From the NCBI RefSeq assembly GCF_001908275.1, contig NZ_CP018620.1, positions 2,108,001-2,172,000 of the forward strand: a DNA stretch of 64,000 nt, read 5' to 3'. Within the stretch, counting starts at the first letter, position 1, and each line of letters starts with the position of its first letter. The notes under the pieces were generated by a model. The model did not search any database. It saw only the letters and a program-made list of their open reading frames with translations, and had not been told where the DNA came from. This document shows positions 42,365 to 51,146 of the stretch, in pieces. This DNA comes from Paenibacillus xylanexedens. Lineage in GTDB: Bacteria > Bacillota > Bacilli > Paenibacillales > Paenibacillaceae. The position numbers and the translations under genes were made by a program.

Positions 42365-43272
42365 GATGTAATAACCTCCCGTAAAATGGAACTTGCGGCC
42401 TGGAGCGCATCGAGGGCGTCCTTGATGCGCCAAGCGTCGCGGTCGCGTGGACCGACCGCGTTGGATATGGCCCGCAGTTCGAGTGCTGGCACGCCGAACT
42501 GCTGGGCAGCTGTTGCCACGCCGAAGCCTTCCATACCTTCGGCGGCGGCATCCGGCACGCGGCGCAATAGCTCCGCAGCCGTCTCCGCTGTTCCGGTCGC
42601 CGTAGACACGGTGACCGCAGTGCCTCCGCTGACAGCTAGCCCAGCCCGCTGCAGCTCATGGCGCAGGCGAGCGGCAAGCTCCGCGTCCGCCGCCACAATG
42701 GACGAGCCGAATCCGAGCTCGTCCACACTAAGGAAGCCGTCTGGCGTCTGCGAGCCCAGATCGGCGGCAACCATGGCGTCGGCTACCACGAGGGAGCCGA
42801 CGTCCGCCCGGCCCGGGAACCCGCCGCCGATGCCGGCACTGATCACCAGCATGTAGGCTGGTGAAGATCCGGTCCCGGCAAGGGGCCCCGGCCCATCCGA
42901 TGTGGCAGATGCCTGTGCCACATCGGATGAGCTTGGCGTAGTGGAACCCTTCGCCAACGCCCTAGTGCCCGCAGCCACTACGGCATATGCCAATGTAGCG
43001 GATGTTCCCGCAGCGGCCGAGGCTGGGCCAACGCCCGCGGCGATGACGTCAAATTGTTCCGCGGCCGTATCTCCCAAGCCGCGGAGGACCGCATCTTTTT
43101 CCGCATCAACCGCAGTTACAATTAACACACGTTGTTGTGAGTTTGCTTGTACCGGACTTATACCTGAAGTGTTTATTTCCCCAGTTGAATCCCCGTGGTG
43201 TCCACTATTTTCGAATGATGCGTTTGAGTTTGGTTTATTATTCTGATCTTCATCCTGTCTATGTTCATTCAT
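42361..43272 (-). CDS. mqnB: Futalosine hydrolase (menaquinone pathway)
   Basis: This 303-residue nucleosidase of the MTA/SAH-nucleosidase-like fold releases hypoxanthine from futalosine. Visible: VLIVTAVDAEKDAVLRGL, VIAAGVGPASAAAGTSATLA, VISAGIGGGFPGRADVGSLV, the purine-site stretch AAEGMEGFGVA, and ALELRAISNAVGPRDRDAW. Odd features are a hydrophilic N-terminal extension of about 45 residues and an inserted Ser/Gly/Pro-rich segment (about residues 108-136). The coding region is strikingly G+C-rich and alanine-rich compared with all neighbours. AAGGAG precedes the ATG. mqnD follows with a 4-base overlap. Confidence 0.92.
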   Translation of the reverse strand: MNEHRQDEDQNNKPNSNASFENSGHHGDSTGEINTSGISPVQANSQQRVLIVTAVDAEKDAVLRGLGDTAAEQFDVIAAGVGPASAAAGTSATLAYAVVAAGTRALAKGSTTPSSSDVAQASATSDGPGPLAGTGSSPAYMLVISAGIGGGFPGRADVGSLVVADAMVAADLGSQTPDGFLSVDELGFGSSIVAADAELAARLRHELQRAGLAVSGGTAVTVSTATGTAETAAELLRRVPDAAAEGMEGFGVATAAQQFGVPALELRAISNAVGPRDRDAWRIKDALDALQAASSILREVITS

Positions 43273-43463
43273 CTCGGATTCTCCTTATGAGGTATTAGAA
43301 GTGTAACATATGCTTCCATAGTATCTTTCTTACAACAGGCTTCTAGTTACACTTCTTAGGGTTATTACTGACTTCTATATTTCCTTGTAAATGTATAGTT
43401 CAGCTTATATAAATGGAATTCGGGATATATTTGTCCACTAAAAAAGGACATTTATCTTAATTT

Positions 43464-43627
43464 TGTCTTTCAAAGAGTGGACACTTTTTCTAAAAAGATA
43501 CTATATCGATCCAAGAAAATGAGACACTACATATAGATGTTTTCAGATATAAATTTAAAAATGATCTATATGTAGAATATCAATTCCGGAGTGTTTTCTC
43601 ATGTCCGTGTCCACCCTTTGAAAGACA
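43464..43627. repeat. 164-base nested palindrome
   Basis: Outer arms TGTCTTTCAAAGAGTGGACA (43464-43483) and TGTCCACCCTTTGAAAGACA (43608-43627) pair with one mismatch. Middle arms ATGAGACAC (43519) and GTGTTTTCTCAT (43591) pair imperfectly. Inner arms CTACATATAGAT (43527-43538) and ATCTATATGTAG (43564-43575) pair perfectly. The order is nested, so single-stranded DNA or RNA could fold into one long hairpin. Confidence 0.75.
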
Positions 43628-44310
43628 TATCTACAATATGTATGCTCAGTACGGACAGCACGAGTTGGCCCTCCAAACGAACAGATAAACGATTGAAAAG
43701 GCTGGAGTCTGCCCGACCCATTCAACGCGAATCATATATAAACCTTCGGATTTTTAGACCAACAAGCCAAATGAATAACGGGCCCAGTCTGCACTCGACC
43801 ACTGCATAGTAGCTCATTTGTGCAAACCCGAATTTAAAGCAAATACACAGTTTTGCTAACTTTGATATAGCTGCCTACTGTACCGCCTACCGTTTGTGCA
43901 GACAATAGGTCTATAACGCAAGACAACTCAACACAACACATCTAACGCATAACAGACCTAACAATCAATCAGATTAAACGCACACAAAGAAGTAACAAAG
44001 ATACAGTGATTACTGAACATAATTCCATCTCCATCATAACGGAAGGGGAAAGACCTGAACAACCTTTGCATGTAATTCTGTCAAAAGCGGTCAAGCAAAG
44101 ATTTTGGGTAGCCGTATCATTTCAAGTAGCCACATCTAACCACATCGCCTCAGATAGCCTTTTTGCCTCATTTCATGTGAATGCCACCCTGATCCGAGCC
44201 CCATCCTAAGCCGAAATGAACTTGCTTCCAGTAGTGTGATATGTCAAATAAACCATATGATCTCTCTTTATTAACGTACTCCCAATAAAACAAGAAGTCA
44301 AAGTCAACGG

Positions 44311-44352
44311 TTGACAATTCGATTTAACTGTATTAATAATAGTAGTACAGTT
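44311..44352 (+). promoter_or_regulatory. Promoter and inverted-repeat operator of the GntR-ABC operon
   Basis: TTGACA (44311), 17-bp spacer, TAATAA (44334-44339). The inverted repeat AACTGTA (44326-44332) / TACAGTT (44346-44352) straddles the -10 box, a natural place for the autoregulating GntR/YtrA-type repressor. Confidence 0.65.
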
Positions 44353-44490
44353 AATACACCTAAGAGTTGAATACGTACAGCTGTACAGCTCAGGTAACGC
44401 CTTTTTACACCGAGATAACTACACATGCACCTTAGATACAGTCATTTAAACCCATAGGTTATTCACACATTTACAGAAAGGAGGTGCGGG

Positions 44491-44880
44491 ATGTTCGAAT
44501 TAGATGTACGCAGCCGTAAGGCGATCTACGAGCAACTAGTGGACAAAGTCAAAGAAATGATCGTATACGGTATTCTAAAGCCCGACGAGCAGCTTCCTTC
44601 CGTTCGTGCGTTATCCACGCAGCTGACCGTGAATCCAAATACGATTCAGAAAGCGTATCGTGAGCTTGAACGTGAAGGTTACATTTATTCTTTGCAGGGA
44701 AAAGGGAGCTTCGTATCATCGTCAGTGGAACATCCGAATGAAGCCATGAGAGAAGAGATCAGAGAGTCTCTGGTGAAGTTGATTGCAGAAGCTTCGTATT
44801 CCGGTTTGACCAAAGCGGATATGACGCTTTTGTTTGAGGAAGCGATGGCCCGTATAGAGAAGGAGGAGCCTCATGATTGA
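44491..44880 (+). CDS. GntR family regulator, YtrA subfamily
   Basis: This 129-residue protein has an N-terminal winged helix (residues about 8-75: IYEQLVDKVKEMIVYGILK, LPSVRALSTQLTVNPNTIQK, GYIYSLQGKGSFV) and a short C-terminal helical tail, the length typical of the YtrA subfamily that controls ABC transporters. AAAGGAGGTGCGGG precedes the ATG. Its stop overlaps the ATPase start by 8 bases. It probably represses its own operon through the inverted repeat at 44326-44352. Confidence 0.93.
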   Translation: MFELDVRSRKAIYEQLVDKVKEMIVYGILKPDEQLPSVRALSTQLTVNPNTIQKAYRELEREGYIYSLQGKGSFVSSSVEHPNEAMREEIRESLVKLIAEASYSGLTKADMTLLFEEAMARIEKEEPHD

Positions 44881-45775
44881 GCTGAATCAAGTCGTCAAAG
44901 CATTTGAACAGGAAAAGGCAGTGGATGGCGTAACGATGCACATACATAAGGGGTCGATCTATGGTTTGCTCGGTTCCAACGGGGCAGGCAAGACATCGCT
45001 GCTCAAAATGATGGCTGGCATTTACCGTCAGGACAGCGGGACTGTTCGTATCGAAGATAATGAGATTTATGAAAATATGGATCTCAAAGGCCGCACAATT
45101 TTTATGGCCGATTCGCCGTACTTTTTTCCGCAATCTTCAATAACTCAGATGGCTGCATTTTATCGTTCGGTATATCCGCGCTGGAATGAGGAACGATTCA
45201 AGCAACTGGCTACTGTGTTCAAACTGGATGTGAAACGCAAGTTACATCGCATGTCCAAAGGCATGCGCCGTCAGGCAGCCGTATGGCTGGGACTTAGCTG
45301 TATGCCTGAAGTGCTGCTGATGGATGAGCCGATTGACGGCCTCGACCCGGTCATGCGCCAGCAGATCAAAAACTTGCTGTTCCAGGAAGCAGCTGAGCGT
45401 CAAGTAACTATTGTTATCTCGTCTCACAATTTACGTGAGATCGAAGATCTGTGTGACCATGTAGCGATTATGCACAAAGGCCGAATTATTGTAGAGAAGG
45501 ATCTCGATGATCTGAAGGCCGATACGCATAAAATCCAAGTCGCATTCCGCCACCCGGACCATGCCAAAGCCATGGATGAGCAGATTGATATTTTGCATGA
45601 AGAGAAACGGGGAAGTGTATCCCTGTACATTGTCAAAGGCAACCGACAACAGGTAACGGATCAATTCCGTGTACATGATCCGTATCTGCTGGATGTACTG
45701 CCTTTGACGCTCGAAGAAATCTTTATATATGAAATGGAGGACGCAGGGTATGATATTCAACCGATTGTTCTGTAA
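44873..45775 (+). CDS. ABC transporter ATP-binding protein, YtrB-like
   Basis: This 300-residue ATPase has Walker A GSNGAGKTS, signature MSKGMRRQ (a frequent variant in the YtrB/EcsA group), Walker B VLLMDEPIDGLDP and the H-loop VISSHNLRE. A C-terminal extension of about 90 residues follows the ATPase core. It energises the permease encoded next, overlapping it by 26 bases. Related systems respond to cell-wall antibiotics; the substrate here is unknown. Confidence 0.92.
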   Translation: MIELNQVVKAFEQEKAVDGVTMHIHKGSIYGLLGSNGAGKTSLLKMMAGIYRQDSGTVRIEDNEIYENMDLKGRTIFMADSPYFFPQSSITQMAAFYRSVYPRWNEERFKQLATVFKLDVKRKLHRMSKGMRRQAAVWLGLSCMPEVLLMDEPIDGLDPVMRQQIKNLLFQEAAERQVTIVISSHNLREIEDLCDHVAIMHKGRIIVEKDLDDLKADTHKIQVAFRHPDHAKAMDEQIDILHEEKRGSVSLYIVKGNRQQVTDQFRVHDPYLLDVLPLTLEEIFIYEMEDAGYDIQPIVL

Positions 45776-47777
45776 CCGGGGCATCCTGATCCAAAATTTC
45801 AGACAGCATGGATGGATAGGCATTTTATTTCTCATCACATTGTTGTTCTCACTTCCGTTATATATCGCTACCGAGTACAGGGATGTGCCACAGCAGATTA
45901 CAAGTTTGTTTCAGGCCAATGGTGAAGTGCAGATTCTGTTCGCTATCACACTGCCCGTAGCGGCTGGAATCTTCCTTTTTCGGTATATTCAGTCTGGTGC
46001 ACCTTCGGATCTGTTCCATAGTTTGCCGTTACGTCGTAAACATCTATTAACGATTAATCTATTGACCGGATTTGCCATGATCCTGATTCCAATCTGGATT
46101 ACAACTGCGATTACCGGCTGGGTATGGGCGGTACTGGATCAACCTGCGTTTCTGTTCGATGGCAGTACGATCTGGATGTGGGGCTTGAGCATGAGTATCT
46201 ACTCGCTATTTATGTTCATGCTTACTGTGGCGGTCGGCATGTGCATCGGGCAGTCTGTGTTGCAGGGGCTTACCGTATACGCGCTCCTCTTGTTACCTGT
46301 TGTCGTATGGTTCATTATGTCACTTCATCTCCAGCATTATTTGCTTGGATATCCGTACGATGAATTGGGACGTAATGCGGAAGAAATGTCACTTGTTCTT
46401 CGCATGGCTTCAATCAGTTATGCTCCTATCACTAATGGAGAACTTATAATCTATTCGATATTCGCAATCCTGTTTATTCCTCTGACTTATGTGCTCTATG
46501 CGAGAAGACAGGTTGAATCTGCTACGCAAGCAGTTACATTTACTCTTGTGAAACCTATATTCCGATTTGGTTTAATGTTTACGTTGGTTCTGATTGGCGG
46601 AGCTTACTTCACGATTATTGCTCCAAGAGGATCAGCTGGATGGGGAATCTTCGGATATGTTCTTGGTGGAATTGTAGGTTATATCGTTGCCGAGATGATT
46701 ATTCGCAAAACATGGCTGATCTGGAGCAGCGGGCTGCTGCCCAAGCTGATTTTGTATGGTATTGTCGCTGGTTTGATATTGTACATCCCTATTGCCGGCT
46801 GGAATGGATACGCTGCGCGAGTGCCTGAACTGAACAAAGTGAACAGCATCAAGCTTGGTGGGGAGCGTTATATCTATAGTAACGGTGTCAATCAGAAGAT
46901 GGACGATGCTCACCTCTATTCTAATGATCCGGAATACATGGGGGCAGTTATCGCTCTTCATCAAAAAATTGTGGATTCCGATCTTCCTATACTGAATGAT
47001 CCAATCAATCCAGGTATGCGTGATGATGAGTATGTATTTATTAACTACAAGCTGGATAACGGCAAGGTGATGAAACGTAAATACTATATTCCAGAAGCCG
47101 AATTCCATCAGGAATTAATGGCTCTGAAACAGTCCCAGGATTACAAAAGAGTCGCCTTTGAAACGTATAAGCTGGAAGAGGATGCATTAAGTTTTGGCAT
47201 TCGCTCTTCCACTAGTTCATACCGAAAGGTGTACATTAGCAATCCGGAGCAAGTCCGTGAATTCAAGGAACTCTTGAAACAGGACATTTTGGACCAGACC
47301 TATGAAGAACAGCGCTCGCCGTGGCAGTCGTTTGCTTACGCGGAGATGAATCAGGATTCTACTTCGAAAAATCCATCTCAACCGAGGGAGATGTGGAACT
47401 TTGAGATCAAACCTAGCTATGATCGGGTATTGGCTTGGCTGAAGGAGAACAAATTATACGATCAGTTGCTTGTCCAAGCAGACGAGATTATCTCCGCACA
47501 GTTTGCGAAGCAGGAGATCAACAGTCCGGGTTTTCTTCAGTGGGCGAATCCGCAGCCAGAATATATCGATGGGAGTCTAAGCATCAAGAAGCAGGTCGCA
47601 ACCCAAAACAAAGAAATCATTAGCGATTTGCTCAAACGTCAACGGTCTGGTTATCTATCAGAGAAAGATACCATCTATCAGATCAAGTTGAATGTAACTC
47701 GTGGCGAGAACATCTATATGATGTTAAAAGAAGAGGATCTGACCGAGGCAATGAAAGCTATTTTGGTCAATCAATAA
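45750..47777 (+). CDS. ABC transporter permease, large, with extracytoplasmic domain
   Basis: The start is ATG 45750, with GGAGGACGCAGGGT before it; an in-frame ATG at 45729 lacks a site. The 675-residue membrane protein has about ten hydrophobic segments in the first 360 residues (ABC-2-like: FHSLPLRRKHLLTINLLTGF). A long hydrophilic C-terminal region (about 370-675) is probably outside and carries repeated YDQLL/KQ-type charged helices. It resembles the DUF6449/YtrC-D class permeases that accompany YtrA/YtrB. It is last in the operon and followed by a strong terminator. Confidence 0.8.
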   Translation: MIFNRLFCNRGILIQNFRQHGWIGILFLITLLFSLPLYIATEYRDVPQQITSLFQANGEVQILFAITLPVAAGIFLFRYIQSGAPSDLFHSLPLRRKHLLTINLLTGFAMILIPIWITTAITGWVWAVLDQPAFLFDGSTIWMWGLSMSIYSLFMFMLTVAVGMCIGQSVLQGLTVYALLLLPVVVWFIMSLHLQHYLLGYPYDELGRNAEEMSLVLRMASISYAPITNGELIIYSIFAILFIPLTYVLYARRQVESATQAVTFTLVKPIFRFGLMFTLVLIGGAYFTIIAPRGSAGWGIFGYVLGGIVGYIVAEMIIRKTWLIWSSGLLPKLILYGIVAGLILYIPIAGWNGYAARVPELNKVNSIKLGGERYIYSNGVNQKMDDAHLYSNDPEYMGAVIALHQKIVDSDLPILNDPINPGMRDDEYVFINYKLDNGKVMKRKYYIPEAEFHQELMALKQSQDYKRVAFETYKLEEDALSFGIRSSTSSYRKVYISNPEQVREFKELLKQDILDQTYEEQRSPWQSFAYAEMNQDSTSKNPSQPREMWNFEIKPSYDRVLAWLKENKLYDQLLVQADEIISAQFAKQEINSPGFLQWANPQPEYIDGSLSIKKQVATQNKEIISDLLKRQRSGYLSEKDTIYQIKLNVTRGENIYMMLKEEDLTEAMKAILVNQ

Positions 47778-47954
47778 GCTGAGCTGTATCAGTTGTTAAC
47801 TATAAGCGAGAAGGGTTCTCCCGTTGATCGAAAGTTTTATTCAACCAGTGAAATCAGATTTACTTGACCAGATACAAAGAATGGAATATATTAGAAAAAG
47901 GAAAGGTTCGAGCGACTCGTTCAATCGAATCTCATATGGAACGGCTTATGAGGG

Positions 47955-48001
47955 AAGCACCCGTAAGAGCAGGCAAATGCCTGACTTGCGGGTGCTTTTT
48001 T
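47955..48001 (+). terminator. Terminator of the GntR-ABC operon
   Basis: AAGCACCCGTAAG / CTTGCGGGTGCTT (one wobble pair) plus the inner CAGGCA / TGCCTG pair, then TTTTT. Very strong. Confidence 0.9.
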
Positions 48002-48063
48002 GTCGTTCGCTGATTTCGTTGGCTATTCTGCTAAATATTTTAGAAGAAAGGGTGTAGAGACGC

Positions 48064-49167
48064 ATGCAAACAGAAGCATGGAAGGAAACGATAAATGAAC
48101 AGGAGGCCATGGCATGTTGTTCCCTATTGGAACGATCAAGCTCACATAACTTCATAGATCATCATGGCTTGATCAAAGTTGAGAAGGGGCGACAGCATCT
48201 CGAAGACTTAGCTTTAGAGGACATAGATCCAATGGAGACAAGAGTAAGTGCATCTCATGTTCTGACAGGATATAGCGGTAGTCACGTAATACGTCAAAGT
48301 AAAGGCAAACCTGGTAAATTCCTATCATTCGCTCATCTTATTTTCAGATCACGCCTGCTCATAGGGCTTGTGATTCTGTTCAGCGCAGGCACGATCTATT
48401 TTGCTTCTTCAGTCGAAGCAGCGGATTTAGATCTTGGCGTAACGGCGCAAAAAGCATGGGATTCCGTTTTGAACAAAGCCGACGCACAAACCAAGTTAAC
48501 GTTGAAGCAAGCGTACGATAAAGTGGGGAACTGGAAGGCTCAAGAGCAGGTTTGGGAACAAAAAATAAAGACACTTCATGCCTCCAATACCGCGGAATTG
48601 GAGCGATTACGTGTAGAAATAAGACAAACCGATGACGCGAAGGTCGCAGTTCTAGCTGAAAAGGTAAAGCAAACACAGGCCCGATATGAACCGCTATTTG
48701 CCCTATACAGTTCAGTCAATAGACAGTTGGATGCAGCCAAAGCCATCAAAAATAAGGAATGGAGTGCAGCGATCCGCACTCAGGCAGAGACGTTGAAACC
48801 CGTTGTGAAACTTGCCAGAGAAGACATCCGGATCAAGAAAAAGGAACTTGCTGAAGCACGTAAACGGAAGAGCGCTGAAATAAAACGTTTACGAGCTATG
48901 CTAGCAGGGGCCGACTCCGCGAAGAAACAGATTCAAACGGCTAAAAAACAGGCGAGTCTGGCTAAAGAACGATATTCAAAAGCTCTACAACAGTTCAAAC
49001 AGAGTACAAAACAAAGCCAAACGTCACGTGTACTCAGCTCATTGAACACCTTGGCGTCTGTAGCAGAGAAGTGGGCAGGAACAAAACAAAGTATTCATAC
49101 ACTGGAGCAAAACGTATCCACTACGTATGTGAAAGTCAGACAGGAAATCGCCAAGAGACCCAAATAA
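48064..49167 (+). CDS. Secreted or membrane-anchored coiled-coil protein, unknown function
   Basis: I recognise no family. The 367-residue product has about 95 hydrophilic residues, one hydrophobic segment (about 97-116, LLIGLVILFSAGTIYFA) followed by SSVEAADLDLG, which looks like a signal-peptidase site. A long, highly charged helical region follows (about 150-350) with heptad-like spacing and many Lys/Ala/Gln/Glu residues (QTAKKQASLAKERYSKALQQ). The N-terminal 95 residues are unusual before a signal-like segment; no good internal start is visible, so it may be a single-pass membrane protein. The ribosome site is weak (AAAGGGTG, 10 bases from ATG). Probably surface-exposed. Confidence 0.6.
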   Translation: MQTEAWKETINEQEAMACCSLLERSSSHNFIDHHGLIKVEKGRQHLEDLALEDIDPMETRVSASHVLTGYSGSHVIRQSKGKPGKFLSFAHLIFRSRLLIGLVILFSAGTIYFASSVEAADLDLGVTAQKAWDSVLNKADAQTKLTLKQAYDKVGNWKAQEQVWEQKIKTLHASNTAELERLRVEIRQTDDAKVAVLAEKVKQTQARYEPLFALYSSVNRQLDAAKAIKNKEWSAAIRTQAETLKPVVKLAREDIRIKKKELAEARKRKSAEIKRLRAMLAGADSAKKQIQTAKKQASLAKERYSKALQQFKQSTKQSQTSRVLSSLNTLASVAEKWAGTKQSIHTLEQNVSTTYVKVRQEIAKRPK

Positions 49168-49247
49168 GAGGAAACCCGGTCCTCTCTGCAACGTACACAA
49201 CTTTAGATGTAAAGACGCTTCGATGATGATGGAACGAGGTGAAGCTA

Positions 49248-50273
49248 TTGCAGTCCAAGTTGGAAACGAAACGTACGGGGGCAAAAGGTTTTAAACGTAA
49301 ACGTTACTGGATTCCCAGCGTTGTACTAATTTTGATCATAGGTTTTATTGGGATTGGTACACAATGGACACCCAAAATAACGGTATTTTTATTAAAATCA
49401 TTAATTGAAACTGCTAATCCAGACACAAATAGCACGGACACTATGCTCTCGGATGGGATAACTCGTGTTGTGGATGTACCCTATGCAGACGAAGGGCGTA
49501 ATGACAGTACACTGGATATCTATTACCCTTCCGTAACATCGGAACCTTTGCCTGTTGTGTTGTGGGTTCATGGTGGTGGATGGGTCTTGGGTGACAAAAA
49601 GGATATCGCAGATTATGCCGTTCAATTAGCCAAGCAGGGTTACGTTGTGGTCAGTATGAATTATGCGCTCGCACCGGATACGAAATATCCCATTCCCGTG
49701 ATCCAGGCGAATCAGGCTTTGACTTACGTGAAGAACCATGTCAGTGAGTATCAGGGTGACCCGGAAAACATATTTCTCGCAGGCAATTCGGCAGGTGCCC
49801 AGATTGCAAGTCAGACTGCGGCAGTGGTGACCAATCCATCTCTCGCCAAGCTGATGAACATAAAACCAGCCGCCCAGCCGGAAGAGTTGCGTGGGGTTCT
49901 GCTATTCTGTGGTCCATACAATCTAAGCACGGTAGCCAATACAGGCTTTCCACTCATACGGACATTTCTCTGGTCATATACGGGAGTCAAAACATTTGAA
50001 GACTATCCACGTCTGCATGAAATGTCGACCGTGCTTCAGGCCACAGCAGAGTATCCACCTGCATTTATTACCTCAGGCAATGATGACCCGTTGACCAGTC
50101 AATCGATTGAGCTGGCACAAGTATTGAAGCGCCTTGATGTTGAGGTGGAAACCTTGTTTTTCTCAAACTCATCAGAGAAGCTGGGACATGATTATCAATT
50201 TGATCTGGGGACTGAAGCTGGACAACAGGCGATACATTCGGCAGTACGATTCATGCAACAGTATAGTCGATGA
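49248..50273 (+). CDS. Alpha/beta hydrolase (carboxylesterase, BD-FAE type), membrane-anchored
   Basis: The likely start is TTG 49248 after ACGAGGTGAAGC; GTG 49239 lies inside that site. The 341-residue protein has one N-terminal hydrophobic anchor (about residues 25-43). The hydrolase domain follows: VLWVHGGGWVLGD oxyanion motif, nucleophile Ser181 in AGNSAG, acid Asp280 (SGNDDPL) and His314 (KLGHDY). It should hydrolyse small acyl esters outside the membrane. Related by fold to the esterase part of the large protein at 4217, but free of other domains. Confidence 0.85.
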   Translation: MQSKLETKRTGAKGFKRKRYWIPSVVLILIIGFIGIGTQWTPKITVFLLKSLIETANPDTNSTDTMLSDGITRVVDVPYADEGRNDSTLDIYYPSVTSEPLPVVLWVHGGGWVLGDKKDIADYAVQLAKQGYVVVSMNYALAPDTKYPIPVIQANQALTYVKNHVSEYQGDPENIFLAGNSAGAQIASQTAAVVTNPSLAKLMNIKPAAQPEELRGVLLFCGPYNLSTVANTGFPLIRTFLWSYTGVKTFEDYPRLHEMSTVLQATAEYPPAFITSGNDDPLTSQSIELAQVLKRLDVEVETLFFSNSSEKLGHDYQFDLGTEAGQQAIHSAVRFMQQYSR

Positions 50274-50325
50274 GCAGACAAGTCTGTGGTACACTCGAAG
50301 CAAATGAGGGCGCAGGAGGAGAAGC

Positions 50326-50859
50326 ATGGCAGATAAAGAAGATTTGACCCGATTCGGGGTGGCGTTTCCTACACCTCTGATTGAGCAGTTTGACCAGTAT
50401 ATTGAGGAACAGGGATACAAAAACCGATCCGAAGCTTTCCGTGATCTTGTTCGCAAAACATTACTGCAACCTTCTGCATTACAATCCGACCAGGATGTGG
50501 CTGGCACCATTGTGATGGTCTACGATCACCATATCAGTGATCTTCCCATTCGTTTGATGGAGCTGCAGCACGAGGCGCATCATGACATCATTTCCAATAT
50601 GCACGTGCACCTGAACCATGACCAATGCCTGGAGGTTATTGCCGTACGAGGGAATCTGGGACGATTGCGTCATTTGCATCAACAGATCCAGGTGCAAAAA
50701 GGAGTATTGTATGCAGAATTGTCTGTGACTTATGTGGATGAACTCAACAAACTGGCTCATGCTCAGAGTCGTCAGGATGGCAACCCGGATCAAAGTCTGG
50801 ATCATAATCACAGTGCGGGGCAGCATGCTCACAGCCATCATCATCGCTCTGCGGAGTAA
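50326..50859 (+). CDS. nikR: Nickel-responsive regulator NikR with His-rich tail
   Basis: This 177-residue protein has an N-terminal ribbon-helix-helix (LTRFGVAFPTPLIEQFDQYI, NRSEAFRDLVRK) and a C-terminal ACT-like nickel domain. The high-affinity nickel ligands of the family are in place: His82 (LQHEAHHD), His93 and His95 (MHVHLNHD), Cys101 (QCLEV). It exceeds the usual length by about 35 residues because of a C-terminal tail ending NHSAGQHAHSHHHRSAE, rich in His. With nickel it should repress nikABCDE, which follows after a terminator. GGAGGAGAAGC precedes the ATG. Confidence 0.94.
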   Translation: MADKEDLTRFGVAFPTPLIEQFDQYIEEQGYKNRSEAFRDLVRKTLLQPSALQSDQDVAGTIVMVYDHHISDLPIRLMELQHEAHHDIISNMHVHLNHDQCLEVIAVRGNLGRLRHLHQQIQVQKGVLYAELSVTYVDELNKLAHAQSRQDGNPDQSLDHNHSAGQHAHSHHHRSAE

Positions 50860-50901
50860 GACAAATACGGGTGTAATTTCTATGAAAATATAGCAAATCT
50901 A

Positions 50902-50942
50902 AAAAACAGACTATTGGTTAGATGCCAACCGTCTGTTTTTTT
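50902..50942 (+). terminator. Terminator between nikR and nikA
   Basis: AAAAACAGAC / GTCTGTTTTT with an inner GGTT/AACC pair, then further T. It separates nikR from the uptake operon. Confidence 0.85.
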
Positions 50943-51053
50943 GTTGTTTGTTATAATACCTAACTTTATAGGACGGCATAAATGCTCGGTTATATAACTT
51001 TTTAATTATTATTTCTGAAATATGAAAAAATATGGATTATGAAGTGAACTTTG

Positions 51054-51102
51054 TTGATATATGATTTGTGTTTTGTGCTACAATTTCTCTAAAAAGTAAC
51101 AC
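51054..51102 (+). promoter_or_regulatory. Candidate nikA promoter and operator
   Basis: TTGATA (51054) and TACAAT preceded by TGC (51079-51084) are 19 bases apart, a long spacer. GTGTT (51068) and AACAC (51098) form a short inverted repeat around the -10 box that might be the NikR site. Tentative, because the arms are only five bases. Confidence 0.3.
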
Positions 51103-51146
51103 GAAATAAGTGAGTGCAGCACAACTTTAGAGGGGGAACGACCAGA

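Larger units (their letters stand above)
43273..44490. other. 1.2-kb intergenic region with a large palindrome
   Basis: Lies between the divergent mqnB and GntR genes. It contains the 164-base nested palindrome (43464-43627) and the promoter/operator of the GntR operon (44311-44352). Several short frames exist, for example 43591-43809 and 44006-44209, but none has a ribosome site or recognisable product. Confidence 0.6.

Noticed and set aside
43591..43809. 72-codon frame in the mqnB-GntR gap
   Set aside because: It begins inside an arm of the large palindrome, has no ribosome site and no similarity I can recognise.
47824..48057. 77-codon plus-strand frame after the GntR-ABC operon
   Set aside because: It crosses a very strong terminator hairpin and lacks a ribosome site.
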